NCBI RefSeq assembly: GCF_030823405.1
Contig: NZ_JAUSXC010000001.1
Span: 3,889,001-3,953,000 of the forward strand
From: Chryseobacterium ginsenosidimutans
GTDB taxonomy: Bacteria > Bacteroidota > Bacteroidia > Flavobacteriales > Weeksellaceae
Direction: 5' to 3'
DNA length: 64,000 nucleotides
The position numbers and the translations under genes are program-made. The notes under the pieces were generated by a model. The model had not been told where the DNA came from, did not search any database, and was given only the letters and a program-made list of their open reading frames with translations. This document shows, one piece after another, positions 62,036 to 64,000 of the stretch; positions within the stretch are counted from its first letter, which is position 1, and each line of letters opens with the position of its first letter.

Positions 62036-64000
62036 TTAAATCTTCGTCAGTTTAGCATATTTCAAAATAAGATTTTTCTCCCCTTCATGCATGAATACTA
62101 CTTTTGCTTTTATATTTTGAGGATCGGTTCCGTCGAGGAAGGTTACTTCCCCAATTCCGAAACGGTCGTGTCTCACTTTATCTCCCACTTCAATATCCTG
62201 TGAAGAAGCCCCACTAGGATTAATAATTTTTGCAGTTGCTACAGGCTTCAGTTTTCTTGGTTCCGCAATTGGTTTTGAGCCTTCTTTTTCAATGGTTTTC
62301 TTTTCAACTCTTTTGAAACTCTTCATCTCAGAAGGATGCTCATCGAAAATATTTGATGTGATCCCTGCATTATTAATAAACCGTTTTTCAATTGCCGGAT
62401 TTACAAATTCAATAAATTCGTCATCAATTTCACTTAAAAATCTTGAAGGTTCAGCATCCGTAATTTTACCCCATTGAAAACGGGAAATTGCATATGAGAA
62501 AAACGCCTGTTTTTCGGCTCTCGTTAAGGCAACATAAAACAAACGTCTTTCCTCTTCCAGATCTTCTCTTGTCGTAGAGCTCATGAAGCTAGGAAAAAGA
62601 TTTTCTTCCAAACCAACCAAATGAACAACCGGGAATTCTAATCCTTTTGACAAGTGAATCGTCATTAAAGATACCATTTCCTCCTCATTATCTTTATTTT
62701 GAGTATCGGCTGAAAGAGCAATATTTTCAAGGAAATTCGGCAGACTTGGATCTCCGTCTTCCAGCTGCATTTGTTCTTCAATGAATCCCTGCATTGAGTT
62801 CATTAATTCCTGAACGTTTTCCACACGCGAAATTCCTTCCGGAGTCTGGTCGTCTTTTAAAAATTTAATTAATCCGCTTCGTTTTGCAACTTCCATGGCA
62901 ACGCTGTAAGCTGTTTCGGTTTTCAATAATACCTGAAATGCCTTGATCATCGACCAGAAGTCATTCAGTTTATTTAAAACTCCATTATTGAAGCCCAATT
63001 GTGGCGCGTACATTGGAAGACTTTCCAATACTTTTGAAACAGCAACATTATGAGAATCTGCAAAAACAATCAGCTTATTCTGAGTTGTTTCCCCAATTCC
63101 CCTTGTCGGATAATTGATAATTCTCATCAACGCTTCCGAGTCATTTTCATTTACCAAAAGTCTAAGATAGGCGATCAAATCCTTAACTTCTTTTCGCTGA
63201 TAGAAAGAAAGACCTCCATACACTTTGTACGGAATATTTTTACGTCTCAAAGCATCTTCAAAAGCACGCGTTTGAGAATTCGTTCTGTATAAAATAGCAA
63301 AATCGCTGTATTTTCGCTGTTCTCTGTTTCGGGTTTCCCAGATATTTCCTGCTACAAAATTAGCTTCATCAGCATCGGAAAGTGAACGGTAGACTTTAAT
63401 TTTCTCACCCTCTTCATTTTCACTGAAAACATTTTTCTTGAATTGCTGAAGGTTTTTTGCAATTACCGCATTAGCAGCATTCACGATGTTCTGTGTAGAA
63501 CGGTAATTCTGCTCCAAAGAGACTGTAAATGCATCAGGATAATCTTTTTTAAAGTTTAAAATATTATAAATATTTGCACCACGGAAAGAGTAAATCGACT
63601 GTGCATCATCTCCTACCACACAAATATTTTCAAATTTTGAGGCTAAAGCTTTTACGATCAAATACTGAGAATGGTTCGTATCCTGGTACTCATCCACCAG
63701 AATATATCTGAATCTGTCCTGATATTTTGCTAAAACTTCCGGAAAACGGGTTAATAATTCATTGGTTTTTAACAATAAATCATCGAAATCCATTGCTCCG
63801 TTTTTGAAGCACTGCTCTACATATTTCTGATAGATCTGTCCTATGAATTTCATATTGGCTTTTTCGTCGGCTTCCAATAATTCCGGGTTGTTGAAATATG
63901 CTTTTACCGTGATCAGGTTGTTTTTATACGTTGAAATCCTTGACTGAACTTTTTTAGGTTTATAAAGATCAGCATCAATATTCATGTCTTTGATCACTTT
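62036..64000 (-). CDS. UvrD/PcrA-type DNA helicase (5' end outside window)
   Basis: About 654 residues of an SF1A 3'-5' helicase are visible. The frame is open to the right edge, so the N-terminal ~100-130 residues with Walker A lie outside. Visible motifs are LVDEYQDTN (II), GDDAQSIYSFRGA (III), a YRS region (IV), LMTIHLSKGLEFP (V) and YVALTRAEKQ (VI). The C-terminal ~100 residues hold a basic linker and an SH3-like tail (GDKVRHDRFGIGEV), typical of PcrA/UvrD. It acts in nucleotide-excision repair and replication conflicts. Confidence 0.92.
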   Translation of the reverse strand, partial: KVIKDMNIDADLYKPKKVQSRISTYKNNLITVKAYFNNPELLEADEKANMKFIGQIYQKYVEQCFKNGAMDFDDLLLKTNELLTRFPEVLAKYQDRFRYILVDEYQDTNHSQYLIVKALASKFENICVVGDDAQSIYSFRGANIYNILNFKKDYPDAFTVSLEQNYRSTQNIVNAANAVIAKNLQQFKKNVFSENEEGEKIKVYRSLSDADEANFVAGNIWETRNREQRKYSDFAILYRTNSQTRAFEDALRRKNIPYKVYGGLSFYQRKEVKDLIAYLRLLVNENDSEALMRIINYPTRGIGETTQNKLIVFADSHNVAVSKVLESLPMYAPQLGFNNGVLNKLNDFWSMIKAFQVLLKTETAYSVAMEVAKRSGLIKFLKDDQTPEGISRVENVQELMNSMQGFIEEQMQLEDGDPSLPNFLENIALSADTQNKDNEEEMVSLMTIHLSKGLEFPVVHLVGLEENLFPSFMSSTTREDLEEERRLFYVALTRAEKQAFFSYAISRFQWGKITDAEPSRFLSEIDDEFIEFVNPAIEKRFINNAGITSNIFDEHPSEMKSFKRVEKKTIEKEGSKPIAEPRKLKPVATAKIINPSGASSQDIEVGDKVRHDRFGIGEVTFLDGTDPQNIKAKVVFMHEGEKNLILKYAKLTKI

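Overview
The window looks like part of a flavobacterial chromosome, most likely Chryseobacterium or a close relative in the Weeksellaceae. The reasons are AT-rich DNA, promoters that fit the Bacteroidota pattern TAnnTTTG with an upstream TTTG-like box, type VI secretion (T6SS) genes of the Bacteroidota-specific subtype iii (TssO, PKD-domain TssP, TssR), and gene families typical of the phylum (Mpl, HU, GxxExxY, HipA-like plus DUF3037). No rRNA, tRNA, CRISPR array or classical insertion sequence was seen.

Region 1 (1-28,928, all minus strand) is a T6SS accessory and effector locus. Read in transcription order it holds membrane parts (two TssO-like proteins, TssP, TssR); a PAAR-like protein with a large peptidoglycan-attacking effector and two candidate immunity lipoproteins; a LysM-like protein; Hcp; ClpV; a lytic transglycosylase; VgrG with a Tle1-type lipase and its DUF2931 partner; a second Hcp; and a second VgrG with a TPR protein and a giant Rhs toxin that runs off the left edge. 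Hairpin terminators separate these modules. The sheath and baseplate genes tssB, C, E, F, G, K and N are not in the window. A LuxR-type regulator with Glu at the expected phospho-Asp position is transcribed divergently from tssO. Both hcp promoters carry the same pair of 21-bp-spaced palindromes, and a related box lies in the tssO/regulator gap.

Region 2 (29,100-35,500, plus strand) is housekeeping: HU, a 29-residue basic protein, RNase G, a Nudix hydrolase, a PlsC-like acyltransferase, a small lipoprotein and the murein-recycling ligase Mpl.

Region 3 (35,576-45,556) is accessory and stress related: an orphan HsdR N-domain nuclease, LysR and AraC regulators, two aldo/keto reductases, a MdaB/YgiN/DJ-1 operon, an AhpD-like protein, DoxX, a Crp-like regulator and DUF1304.

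Region 4 (45,734-56,580) has a TonB receptor translationally coupled to a thioredoxin, then a tyrosine/homogentisate degradation cluster (HPPD, homogentisate dioxygenase, fumarylacetoacetase) with a CoA transferase and a flavin reductase. A frameshifted gene and a GxxExxY gene bounded by inverted repeats are inserted in this cluster.

Region 5 (56,631-64,000) has three alpha/beta hydrolases, a HipA-like kinase with DUF3037, a one-HKD phospholipase D-like membrane protein, dispersed inverted-repeat elements and the 3' part of a UvrD/PcrA helicase gene.

The most unusual signals are the GxxExxY cassette with related terminal repeats and a gene-less relative 2 kb away, the shared hcp operator with the atypical response regulator, and the GH19 plus LAS-peptidase effector.
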